From assembly GCA_036381125.1 (NCBI GenBank), contig DASVDK010000169.1:1-19327 (forward strand): DNA of 19,327 bases, given 5' to 3'. The notes under the pieces are model-generated. The model was given only the letters and a program-made list of their open reading frames with translations. It had not been told where the DNA came from and made no database searches. Source of the DNA: DASVDK01 sp036381125 [NCBI: Thermodesulfobacteriota bacterium] (GTDB lineage Bacteria > DASVDK01). Positions within the stretch are counted from its first letter, which is position 1. Every line of letters begins with the position of its first letter. Of the stretch, positions 7,851 through 13,989 are shown piece after piece. The position numbers and the translations under genes are program-made.

Positions 7851-9320
7851 ATGGACGCCGACCGCCGCGCCCGCCTTGCCGCCGAGCTGGCCCGCATCGT
7901 GGGCCCCGAGGCCGTGGTTTCGGACCCCTCGGCGCTCGCCGCTTACGAGTGCGACGCCCTCACCAACTTCAAGGCCGCGCCCGACCTGGTCGTGCTGCCC
8001 GGCTCCACCGAGCAGGTGGCCGCCGTGGTGCGCGTGGCGCGCGACTGGGGGCTGCCGGTCGTGCCGCGCGGCGAGGGCACGGGGCTGTCCGGCGGCGCGC
8101 TGGCGGTCGCCGGCGGGGTCATCGTCGGGCTGTCGCGCATGCGGCGGATCCTCGACGTCGACTACGCCAACCTCCGGGCGACCGTCGAGGCGGGGCTGGT
8201 CAACGTCCAGCTCACGCAGCACCTGGCGCCGCGCGGCTACCTCTTCGCCCCCGACCCCTCGAGCCAGTTCGCCTCCTCGATCGGCGGCAACGTGGCCGAG
8301 AACTCCGGCGGGCCGCACTGCCTGAAGTACGGCGTCACGACCAATCACATCGTGGGCCTCACGGTCGTCCTGTCCGACGGCGAGGTGGTCCGCCTCGGCG
8401 GGCCGGCCGCCGACCCGCTGGGCTACGACCTCGTCGGCCTCGTCGTCGGCTCGGAGGGGACCTTCGCCGTCGTGACCGAGGTCACCGTCCGGATCACCCG
8501 CGCGCCCGAGGCGGTCCGGACGTTCCTCGGCGTCTTCGAGACCATGGACGACGCCTCGGCCGCGGTGTCCGGTCTGATCGGCCGCGGCATCGTCCCCGCG
8601 GCACTCGAGATGATGGACCGGCCGTCGCTCGAGGCGGTGGAGGCGGCATTCCACGCCGGCTACCCGTACGACTGCGGCGCCGTCCTCCTGGTCGAGCTCG
8701 ACGGTCTGGCCGCCGGTCTCGACGACCTCGAGCGACGGGTCGTCGAGGTGCTCACGGAGCACCGCTGCCGCGAGGTGAAGGTGGCGCGCACCGAGCAGGA
8801 CCGCACGCTCCTCTGGAAGGGGCGCAAGATGGCCTTCGGGGCGATGGGGCGGCTCGGCTACGACTTCTACCTGCAGGACGCCGTCGTGCCCCGGACGAAG
8901 CTCCCCGCGGTGCTGGCGCGGATCCAGGCCATCGCGGACGAGGCGGGCCTCCGGGTCGCCAACATGTTCCACGCCGGGGACGGCAACCTCCACCCGGTCA
9001 TCATCTTCGACGGGGCGAGGGCCGGCGACCTCGAGCGAGCGGCGGAGGCCGCCGGGCGGATGATGGAGGTCTGCATCGACGCGGGCGGGTGCGTGTCGGG
9101 AGAGCACGGCATCGGGTGCGAGAAGACGGAGTTCATGGGGCTCATGTTCTCGGAGGCGGACCTCGACGCCATGAAGCGCGTCCGGCTCGCCTTCAACCCC
9201 GACGGGCGGCTCAACCCCGGGAAGATCTTCCCCACGCCGGGCGCCGGGCACCTGAAGCCCTCGCTCCTCGGCTACAAGCCGCACGCGATCGAGACGGCGG
9301 GGCTCGCCCAGCGCTTCTAG
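7851..9320 (+). CDS. FAD-linked oxidase, GlcD/D-lactate dehydrogenase family
   Basis: The 489-residue protein has a complete FAD-binding PCMH-type domain in the first half: PRGEGTGLSGGALAVAGG (about 73-90), then DPSSQFASSIGGNVAENSGG and KYGVTTNHIVGL. The second half is a FAD-oxidase C-terminal domain with FHAGDGNLHPVI (about 373-384) and SGEHGIGCEK, where the HxxxxxxH-type motif supplies active-site and metal residues. This is the fold of glycolate oxidase subunit GlcD and D-lactate or D-2-hydroxyacid dehydrogenases, which oxidise 2-hydroxyacids to 2-oxoacids. No GlcE or GlcF gene is adjacent, so it may be a stand-alone D-2-hydroxyacid dehydrogenase; the nearby ferredoxin is a speculative partner. 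The gene has its own leaderless-type promoter. A weak hairpin (9329-9344) follows the stop. Confidence 0.9.
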   Translation: MDADRRARLAAELARIVGPEAVVSDPSALAAYECDALTNFKAAPDLVVLPGSTEQVAAVVRVARDWGLPVVPRGEGTGLSGGALAVAGGVIVGLSRMRRILDVDYANLRATVEAGLVNVQLTQHLAPRGYLFAPDPSSQFASSIGGNVAENSGGPHCLKYGVTTNHIVGLTVVLSDGEVVRLGGPAADPLGYDLVGLVVGSEGTFAVVTEVTVRITRAPEAVRTFLGVFETMDDASAAVSGLIGRGIVPAALEMMDRPSLEAVEAAFHAGYPYDCGAVLLVELDGLAAGLDDLERRVVEVLTEHRCREVKVARTEQDRTLLWKGRKMAFGAMGRLGYDFYLQDAVVPRTKLPAVLARIQAIADEAGLRVANMFHAGDGNLHPVIIFDGARAGDLERAAEAAGRMMEVCIDAGGCVSGEHGIGCEKTEFMGLMFSEADLDAMKRVRLAFNPDGRLNPGKIFPTPGAGHLKPSLLGYKPHAIETAGLAQRF

Positions 9321-9464
9321 GGACTGGCCCGAAACCTGCTTCGGAACTTGCCGCATCGCCGACGCATCGATTGCGCGGCGTGTCCGGCGCTCGCTCCGGT
9401 TCCGAACCGTCCAGCCAGGTACGATAACGTGCCGCGAGCGCCGGCGAGGAGGGTGGAGGAGGCT

Positions 9465-9653
9465 ATGTTGCTCAAGCGCAAGGCCCGTCGAGCCACGCGA
9501 CCGTGCCCCCACTGCGGGCAGTCGATGGCGCCGGACGACATGAAGTGCGCCGCCTGCGGCCGCCTGGTCCGGCTCGAGACCCCCGTGACGACCCGCGAGC
9601 CGATCGACATCGTGCTGCCGGCGGGGCGGGACTCGACCCGCCACGAGTGGTAG
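9465..9653 (+). CDS. Small double-CxxC zinc-ribbon protein of unknown function
   Basis: The 62-residue product starts at ATG 9465, with GGAGGAGG at 9455-9462 directly in front. It opens with a basic stretch (LKRKARRATR), then CPHCGQ and CAACGR, two CxxC knuckles that should bind one zinc ion, and ends in an acidic to neutral tail with no recognised domain. Such zinc ribbons often bind nucleic acid or protein, but no specific function can be assigned. A TACGAT hexamer at 9420-9425 could be its -10; no good -35 was found. It stands alone, between the FAD-linked oxidase and a structured non-coding stretch. Confidence 0.7.
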   Translation: MLLKRKARRATRPCPHCGQSMAPDDMKCAACGRLVRLETPVTTREPIDIVLPAGRDSTRHEW

Positions 9654-9830
9654 CCCGGCCAACGGTCCGGCCCGACGGCGAGGCGGCCGCGCGGTGACGA
9701 GGCGCGGCACGTCGCTACGCAAGAAGTACGAGGCCGCGACGAGGCGTGCAGAGCGCCAGGGTCGGGCCCCCGCCCCCCACCGGCGCAAGGCGATCGGAAT
9801 TCCCGGTGGTTACGTGGTCGCTCCCCGGAG

Positions 9831-9909
9831 GGTTGATCGGGAGGAGGGCTGGTATGCGCCTTGCTAGTTCCCAGGGCGTACTACCAACCTTTCATCCTCC
9901 TCCCCAACC
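9831..9909 (+). ncRNA. Candidate structured RNA or leader element upstream of engB
   Basis: The 289 bases between the zinc-ribbon gene and engB contain a long foldable hairpin. GGTTG (9831-9835) and GGGAGGAGG (9839-9847) can pair with CCTCCTCCC (9896-9904) and CAACC (9905-9909), leaving only ATC bulged. Inside, GGTATGCGCC (9851-9860) pairs with GGCGTACTACC (9875-9885) with one bulged base. An asymmetric internal loop and a 14-base terminal loop remain. A strong intrinsic terminator follows at once and shares its first two bases with the outer stem. I do not recognise a known riboswitch, 6S, SRP or tmRNA motif. It could be a small RNA gene or an attenuating leader of engB. Bases 9654-9830 show a short CACCGG/CCGGTG pairing (9778-9808) and nothing else clear. 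Confidence 0.5.
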
Positions 9910-9939
9910 CCCGGAAGGCGACTTCCGGGGGATTTTTTT
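9908..9939 (+). terminator. Strong intrinsic terminator immediately before engB
   Basis: CCCCCGGAAG (9908-9917) pairs perfectly with CTTCCGGGGG (9922-9931) around a GCGA tetraloop (GNRA type), and seven Ts follow (9933-9939). It is the only textbook Rho-independent terminator in the window. It ends three bases before the engB start codon, so it either ends a small upstream RNA or acts as an attenuator of engB. Confidence 0.9.
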
Positions 9940-9942
9940 GCC

Positions 9943-10539
9943 ATGAAGGTCACCCGGGCCGAGTTCCTCACCAGCGCGACCGGCCCCAGCGGGTACCCGC
10001 GGGGAGGGCGGCCGGAGGTGGCCTTCGCCGGCCGATCGAACGTCGGCAAGTCGTCCCTCATCAATGCCCTGGTGCGCCGCAGGGGCCTGGTGAAGACCTC
10101 CTCGACGCCGGGCCGCACGCAGCTCCTCAACTTCTTCCTCGTGAACGACCGGGTCGTGCTGGTCGATCTGCCCGGCTACGGCTACGCGAAGGTGCCCGAG
10201 TCGGTTCGGGCCGCCTTCGGCCCGATGATCGAGGAGTACCTCACGCGCCGCGAGGTGCTGGCCGGCGTCGTCGTGATCCTCGACCTCAGGCGAGAGCCGT
10301 CGGCGCAGGACCTCGCCCTCCTCGAGTGGCTCTCGGCGATCGGCCGCCGCTCGGTCGTGGCGCTCACGAAGGCGGACAAGCTCTCGGGCAACGAGCGAGC
10401 GCGGCAACTGCGCGCGATCCGCGCGGCGCTGCCGGCGTCGTGCGGCGAGCCGGTCGTGGTCTCGGCGGAGACGGGGGAGGGGATGACGGCGCTCTGGCGC
10501 GCCATCGGCGCGCTGGTGGAGGGCCGGGGCTCCATCTGA
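9943..10539 (+). CDS. engB: Ribosome-biogenesis GTP-binding protein EngB (YsxC/YihA)
   Basis: The 198-residue protein is a full-length EngB, a GTPase needed for large ribosomal subunit assembly in the cytoplasm. It begins MKVTRAEFLTSAT, as the family does, then has the P-loop GRSNVGKS (30-37), SSTPGRTQLLNFF (53-65, switch I), DLPGYGYA (75-82, G3), TKAD (142-145, G4) and SAETGEG (174-180, G5). The start fits the family well, but the ATG is three bases after the T-run of an intrinsic terminator and has no Shine-Dalgarno sequence, so initiation and transcription are unusual. A 12-pair hairpin straddles its stop codon. Confidence 0.97.
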   Translation: MKVTRAEFLTSATGPSGYPRGGRPEVAFAGRSNVGKSSLINALVRRRGLVKTSSTPGRTQLLNFFLVNDRVVLVDLPGYGYAKVPESVRAAFGPMIEEYLTRREVLAGVVVILDLRREPSAQDLALLEWLSAIGRRSVVALTKADKLSGNERARQLRAIRAALPASCGEPVVVSAETGEGMTALWRAIGALVEGRGSI

Positions 10540-10558
10540 CGGCCGGGCCCCGGCCCTC
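10519..10558. terminator. Hairpin across the engB stop codon, possible bidirectional terminator
   Basis: GAGGGCCGGGGC (10519-10530) is perfectly complementary to GCCCCGGCCCTC (10547-10558); the 16-base loop contains the engB TGA. It lies between convergent engB and the small exported-protein gene on the minus strand (ending at 10583). No T-run exists on either strand, so termination efficiency is uncertain. Confidence 0.5.
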
Positions 10559-10582
10559 GTGCGCGACGACCGGCGAGGCGAC

Positions 10583-10840
10583 CTACGAGCCGAGGACCCC
10601 CTTCACCTTGGCCGCGGTGTCGATCGACTCCTGGTGCTTGCCGGCCTGATGGAGCTTGAGCGCCTCGTCGTTGAGCCTCCTGGCCTCGGCGATCTTGTCG
10701 GCTGCGACCCCTCGCTTCTCGGCCGCCGAGATCGCCTCGTTGTTGGCAGCGATGTCCTTCGGGCAATGGAACGCGAGGGCCGGGCTGTCGGCCATCGCGA
10801 GGGCGAGTGCGAACGCGATCGCCGTGACGCTCCGCTTCAT
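10583..10840 (-). CDS. Small exported helical protein of unknown function
   Basis: The 85-residue protein starts at the ATG at 10840; on the minus strand AAAGGAGAG is six bases upstream, which favours it over the longer frame from 10894. A signal peptide is clear (MKRSVTAIAFALALAMADSPALA, cleaved before FHCPKD). The mature 60 or so residues are alpha-helical with charged repeats (AAEKRGVAADKIAEARRL, DEALKLHQAGKHQESIDTA) and contain one Cys and three His. The spacing of His and acidic residues resembles small periplasmic metal-binding proteins, but similarity is weak. It lies 98 bases downstream of the anti-sigma gene on the same strand, separated by a strong hairpin, so it may be a separate transcript. 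Function unknown. Confidence 0.75.
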   Translation of the reverse strand: MKRSVTAIAFALALAMADSPALAFHCPKDIAANNEAISAAEKRGVAADKIAEARRLNDEALKLHQAGKHQESIDTAAKVKGVLGS

Positions 10841-10861
10841 GTGGTGCTCTCCTTTCGTGAT

Positions 10862-10885
10862 GCGCGGCCCCGACCGGGGCCGCGC
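10862..10885. terminator. Perfect 10-bp hairpin between the anti-sigma gene and the small exported protein
   Basis: GCGCGGCCCC (10862-10871) pairs exactly with GGGGCCGCGC (10876-10885) around a four-base loop. It lies 54-77 bases past the anti-sigma stop on the minus strand and upstream of the next gene. There is no T-run, so it may terminate weakly or stabilise RNA ends. Confidence 0.5.
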
Positions 10886-10938
10886 GGGAACCATCCGAGG
10901 ACCGCGCCGCCCGCCGGCAGCGGTGCGGGCCCCTTTCG

Positions 10939-11703
10939 CTAGCCGCCGACCTGGATCCCCGGCCTGACGGCGCGGAAGAACGCGGTCATGTCCGGCTCCG
11001 ACATATCGCCGGCCAGCGCGCAGAAGAGCGGCCCCTGGCGCCAGAGGACGACACGGGTGCCGCCGGCGCCGGCCACGAACGGCCGCCCCCGGCCGATCCG
11101 GACCCGGTTCTCGGGCGGCAGCGTCCTCGGGCTCGGGACGAGCGCCAGCGTGACGGTCTCGCCGTCCGCCTCGAAGAAGACGGCCATGCCGTCCCGGCCG
11201 AAGAGCGTCACCGGCGCCGTCCCCCGCGACCGTATCCGGCCGCCGGGCGGCGTCGCGATGCGCACCGGGACGCCGAGCGCGTCGGTGAGCCGGCGCGACA
11301 GCTCGACCGCGTCGTCCGCCGGCGCCGTCGGGCCCCGGGCCTCGAGCCGCTCGTACGCCGCCAGCGCCTCGCGGACGGCATCGGCGGCGAGGCGCCGCTC
11401 GGCGCCCGGCAGCGCCATCCAGGTGACGGCCGACACCGCGGCGAGGACGAGTCCGGCCACGGCCGCCGCGACGGCGGGCGCCGCCACGCGCCAGCGCGGC
11501 GCGGGCGCCTCGCCGCGGCGCGGGCCACCCCTGCCGAGCGCCGCCACCTCGGCGGCGAGGGCGGCCTCGATGCGCGCGCGCAGCGCGGGCGGCGCGGGGG
11601 GGCGCGACGCGCGCGCGCGGAGCGCCGCGGCGAGCGCGCGGTCCTCCGGCAGGACCTCCTCCCCCAGCGTGCCGTCGCGGTCCGTGCGTCGCTCGTCCGT
11701 CAC
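10939..11703 (-). CDS. Membrane anti-sigma factor-like protein paired with the ECF sigma factor
   Basis: The 254-residue product starts at GTG 11703, overlapping the sigma-factor stop (GTGA), the classic arrangement of an ECF sigma and its anti-sigma factor. The N-terminal 75 or so residues are cytoplasmic and helical (DRALAAALRARA, LRARIEAALAAEVAAL). They are followed by one transmembrane segment (VAAPAVAAAVAGLVLAAVSA) and an extracytoplasmic domain of about 150 residues ending PDMTAFFRAVRPGIQVGG. I see no HxxxCxxC zinc-finger motif, so it is not a standard ZAS-type anti-sigma factor. It likely holds the sigma factor at the membrane until a periplasmic or envelope signal arrives; this rests on gene pairing and topology. 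The frame is open far upstream through the sigma and lgt genes, which is a GC-rich artefact. Confidence 0.75.
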   Translation of the reverse strand: MTDERRTDRDGTLGEEVLPEDRALAAALRARASRPPAPPALRARIEAALAAEVAALGRGGPRRGEAPAPRWRVAAPAVAAAVAGLVLAAVSAVTWMALPGAERRLAADAVREALAAYERLEARGPTAPADDAVELSRRLTDALGVPVRIATPPGGRIRSRGTAPVTLFGRDGMAVFFEADGETVTLALVPSPRTLPPENRVRIGRGRPFVAGAGGTRVVLWRQGPLFCALAGDMSEPDMTAFFRAVRPGIQVGG

Positions 11704-12266
11704 CGTGCGTAGTCCTTCAACGAGATCCGCAGCAGGGCGCGCCCCCGGAAGACCCGCGACTTGATGGTCCCCACCGGGCAGCCGACCACCTCCGCGGCCT
11801 CGGCCATCGTCAGTTCCTCGACGTCGCAGAGCCAGACGGCCTCGCGGTACTCGACCGGGAGGGCGGCCAGCGCGGCGTCGATCGCCCGCCGGCTCACCGC
11901 GGCGTCGAGGGCGGGCTCGGGATCGACCGGCACGTCGGGCAGCCGGTCGCCGGCCTGCGACGCGCTCTCCGGTGGGCGAGGCCCGGAGGCCGCGGGCTGC
12001 TCGCGGCCCGAGCGGGCCTCCGTGTTGAGGAAGGTCCGTCTCAGGATCGTAAACAGCCACGCGCGGAGGTTGGTTCCCGGTTGGAACGTCGCCCGGGCCC
12101 TGAGCCCCCTCAGCATCGTCTCCTGGACGAGGTCGTCCGCATCGGCGGGATTGCGGGTGAGCCATCGTGCGAAGGCGTAGAGCGCGTCCAGATGGTCGAG
12201 GAGCGCCGCGGCGAACGCCGCGGCCGCCTGGGCGTCGTCCCGGTCGGCCTGGTCGCGGCGCGGCAC
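11700..12266 (-). CDS. ECF (extracytoplasmic function) RNA polymerase sigma factor
   Basis: The 188-residue protein has region 2 (LDALYAFARWLTRNPADADD, LVQETMLRGLRA, NLRAWLFTILRR) and region 4 (ALAALPVEYREAVWLCDVEE, AAEVVGCPVGTIKSRVFRGRALL) of an RpoE-like ECF sigma factor. These are joined by a Pro/Ala-rich linker (about 85-115). The start is GTG 12266, with GAGG about nine bases upstream. It lies 24 bases after lgt on the minus strand and overlaps the membrane anti-sigma gene, so the three genes probably form one transcript. It should direct transcription of an envelope-stress or surface-signal regulon; I found no matching GGAAC-type promoter in front of the block. Confidence 0.93.
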   Translation of the reverse strand: MPRRDQADRDDAQAAAAFAAALLDHLDALYAFARWLTRNPADADDLVQETMLRGLRARATFQPGTNLRAWLFTILRRTFLNTEARSGREQPAASGPRPPESASQAGDRLPDVPVDPEPALDAAVSRRAIDAALAALPVEYREAVWLCDVEELTMAEAAEVVGCPVGTIKSRVFRGRALLRISLKDYAR

Positions 12267-12290
12267 GGCGGGGCGCCTCGTCGGGCGACG

Positions 12291-13124
12291 CTAGCGCCGC
12301 GCTCGTGCGCGGCCCGCCGCGTCCGGACCGGGGGTCGGCGTGGTCCGCGGCGGGCGTTGCCTGAGGAGGACGAGGAGCCCGATGGCCGATGCGGCGATGA
12401 GGACGAGGCTGACGACCTGGGCCGCGCGCAGCCCCCCGGCCATCAGGCTGTCGAGCCTCAGGCCCTCGATGAAGAACCGTCCGACGGAATAGAGCCCGAG
12501 GTAGCAGAGGAAGAGCGCCCCCGGCCTGGGCTCGAGCCGCCGGCGCAGCCCGAACCAGAGGACGAGGAAGACGCCGAGGTTCCAGAGCGACTCGTAGAGG
12601 AACGTCGGGTGGAAGAAGTCGTACGCCTCGAAGCCGGGCACCCGCCGCTCCGGCGGGATGTAGAGCTTCCACGGCAGGTCGGTCGGGCGGCCGTAGGCCT
12701 CCGAGTTGAAGAAGTTGCCCCAGCGCCCGATGGCCTGTGCGAGCGCGAGGGAGGGGGCCGCGACGTCGAGGTACGGCGCGACGGGCAGCCGGCGCCACCA
12801 GCGCATGTAGACGACGCCCGCGGTGATGCCGCCGATGAGGCCGCCGTGGATGGCGATGCCTCCCTTCCAGATGGCCGGGATGTCGGCCGGCCGGCTCGCG
12901 TAGACGTCCCAGTTGAACGCGACGTAGTAGGCACGGGCGCAGACGAAGCCCACCAGCATGGCCACGAGCGTGGCGGTCGTCAGCGCGTCCGCGTCGAGGC
13001 CGCGCCGGTCGGCCTCGCGCGTCGCGAGGTGCAGCCCGACGAGCGCGCCCGTGGCGATGAGCACCCCGTACCACCGGATCGTGATGGGCCAGGAGATGAT
13101 GTCGGGCCCGGGCGAGGTGAACAT
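12291..13124 (-). CDS. lgt: Prolipoprotein diacylglyceryl transferase Lgt
   Basis: The 277-residue inner-membrane enzyme transfers diacylglycerol from phosphatidylglycerol to the lipobox cysteine of prolipoproteins. It carries the Lgt signature GRWGNFFNSEAYG (GRxGNFxNxE), the catalytic His region GIAIHGGLIGG, FHPTFLYESLWNL and SVGRFFIEGLRLDSL near the C-terminus, with about seven hydrophobic segments. The length is close to the family norm. The start codon ATG 13124 follows a TAGGCT -10 by seven bases and has no Shine-Dalgarno sequence, suggesting a leaderless message. It is first in a minus-strand unit with an ECF sigma and anti-sigma pair. Confidence 0.97.
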   Translation of the reverse strand: MFTSPGPDIISWPITIRWYGVLIATGALVGLHLATREADRRGLDADALTTATLVAMLVGFVCARAYYVAFNWDVYASRPADIPAIWKGGIAIHGGLIGGITAGVVYMRWWRRLPVAPYLDVAAPSLALAQAIGRWGNFFNSEAYGRPTDLPWKLYIPPERRVPGFEAYDFFHPTFLYESLWNLGVFLVLWFGLRRRLEPRPGALFLCYLGLYSVGRFFIEGLRLDSLMAGGLRAAQVVSLVLIAASAIGLLVLLRQRPPRTTPTPGPDAAGRARARR

Positions 13125-13131
13125 GGCCGGG

Positions 13132-13161
13132 AGCCTACCATGCGCCCGAGGGCTTTGCCAA
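13132..13161 (-). promoter_or_regulatory. Leaderless-type promoter of lgt
   Basis: Read on the minus strand, TTGGCA (13161-13156) and TAGGCT (13137-13132) are separated by 18 bases, and seven bases follow before the ATG at 13124. The five-of-six -35 and TAnnnT -10 resemble the better promoters elsewhere in this window. Confidence 0.6.
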
Positions 13162-13204
13162 CGCCGCGTCCCCGCTGGACGCGCCGCGTCGTACCCCGCC
13201 GGGC

Positions 13205-13233
13205 TGGCCGCGGCGCCCGAGGTGCGCTAGCGT
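13205..13233 (+). promoter_or_regulatory. Weak, leaderless-type promoter candidate for the epimerase gene
   Basis: TAGCGT (13228-13233) ends seven bases before the ATG at 13241, and TGGCCG, a poor -35, lies 17 bases upstream at 13205-13210. The position relative to the start matches that for lgt and eboD. Confidence 0.35.
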
Positions 13234-13240
13234 TCGGGGC

Positions 13241-13645
13241 ATGCTCACCCGGCTGCACCACGTGGCGGTCCTGGTCCCCGACCTCGACGCCGCGCTCGCC
13301 CCCTTCCGCGACCTCCTCGGGCTTGCCGTCTCGCGCGTCGAGACGGTGGGCGAGCAGCGCGTCCGCGTCGCGTTCCTGCCGATCGGCGACACGCGCATCG
13401 AGCTGGTCGAGCCGCTCGAGAAGGACGGCGCCCTCGCCCGCTTCATCGAGCGGACCGGGGGCGGGGGCCTCCACCACGTCTGCTTCGAGGTGGAGGACAT
13501 CGCGGCGGCCCTCGCCACGCTCGAGGCGCGGGGGGCGCGGTTGATCGACGAGCGGGCGCGCCCGGGCGGCCACGGGATGCTCGTCGCCTTCGTGCACCCC
13601 TCGTCGACCTCGCGCGTCCTGGTCGAGCTGGCGCAGGAGCCTTGA
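13241..13645 (+). CDS. mce: Methylmalonyl-CoA epimerase (glyoxalase/VOC fold)
   Basis: The 134-residue cytoplasmic protein interconverts (R)- and (S)-methylmalonyl-CoA, supplying the B12-dependent mutase in propionate and branched-chain or odd-chain acid metabolism. It has the vicinal-oxygen-chelate pattern: LHHVAVLVPDLDAALAPF, RIELVEPLEKD, GGGGLHHVCFEVEDIAAAL and FVHPSSTSRVLVELAQ, with His and Glu residues suited to bind the divalent metal. The length is normal. The ATG at 13241 follows a -10-like TAGCGT by seven bases with no close ribosome binding site. Its stop codon overlaps the -35 element of the promoter for the cobalamin riboswitch and btuFCD, and the two are functionally linked through cobalamin. 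No mutase gene is in the window. Confidence 0.9.
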   Translation: MLTRLHHVAVLVPDLDAALAPFRDLLGLAVSRVETVGEQRVRVAFLPIGDTRIELVEPLEKDGALARFIERTGGGGLHHVCFEVEDIAAALATLEARGARLIDERARPGGHGMLVAFVHPSSTSRVLVELAQEP

Positions 13646-13670
13646 CACCCCGCGCGGCGGGGCTTACCGT
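13642..13670 (+). promoter_or_regulatory. Promoter of the btuFCD unit
   Basis: A perfect TTGACA at 13642-13647, overlapping the epimerase stop codon, is followed after exactly 17 bases by TACCGT (13665-13670). Transcription would start near 13677, just where the cobalamin riboswitch begins. Confidence 0.7.
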
Positions 13671-13676
13671 TGAGCG

Positions 13677-13948
13677 ACATTCGTCGAACGCTGGCGCCCC
13701 CAAGGGAAGCGTGGTGAGAGTCCACCGCTGCCCCGCAACTGTGATCGGCGACGAAACCCGCGAGCGCCACTGATCTGCACCCCGGCAAGCGAGGTCCGGG
13801 CCTCTCCCGGAGCGAGCGCAAGGGGAGCGAGGGGTCACGCACGGGTGGTCGGCCTCCGGTATGGAGGGCCGACGACGCGCGGCGGACCCCCCGCCCGAGG
13901 ATCGGGAAGGCGCGGGGAGTAGGACGACCCGAGAGCCAGGAGACCTGA
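13677..13948 (+). promoter_or_regulatory. Cobalamin (B12) riboswitch controlling btuFCD
   Basis: The conserved adenosylcobalamin aptamer is evident: AAGGGAAGCGTGGTGAGAGT (13702-13721) and CCGCTGCCCCGCAACTGTGA, then CACTGATCTGCACCCCGGC, GGGAAGG (13904-13910), GTAGGACGACCCGAGAGCC and the B12 box AGCCAGGAGACCTG (13934-13947). The variable region between 13800 and 13895 is about 60-80 bases longer than in the second copy and includes a hairpin (GTCGGCC 13848-13854 with GGCCGAC 13867-13873). GATCGGGA (13900-13907) can pair with TCCCGATC (13956-13963), a possible expression-platform switch. High cobalamin should repress the downstream uptake genes. Confidence 0.95.
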
Positions 13949-13989
13949 CGGGCGCTCCCGATCGATGACCTTTCGCGGGAAGGGTCACG

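Noticed and set aside
7746-9788. 680-codon minus-strand open frame
   Set aside because: It lies opposite the well-supported FAD-linked oxidase and the zinc-ribbon gene, and the translation is Arg/His/Asp/Val-rich noise.
9746-9946. Short plus-strand frame upstream of engB
   Set aside because: It runs through a strong hairpin and an intrinsic terminator and has no ribosome binding site or protein-like composition; non-coding RNA is a better explanation.
10939-13074. Single 711-codon minus-strand frame spanning lgt, sigma factor and anti-sigma
   Set aside because: Only its C-terminal third is a real protein (anti-sigma). Upstream it is out of frame with the clear Lgt and ECF sigma genes.
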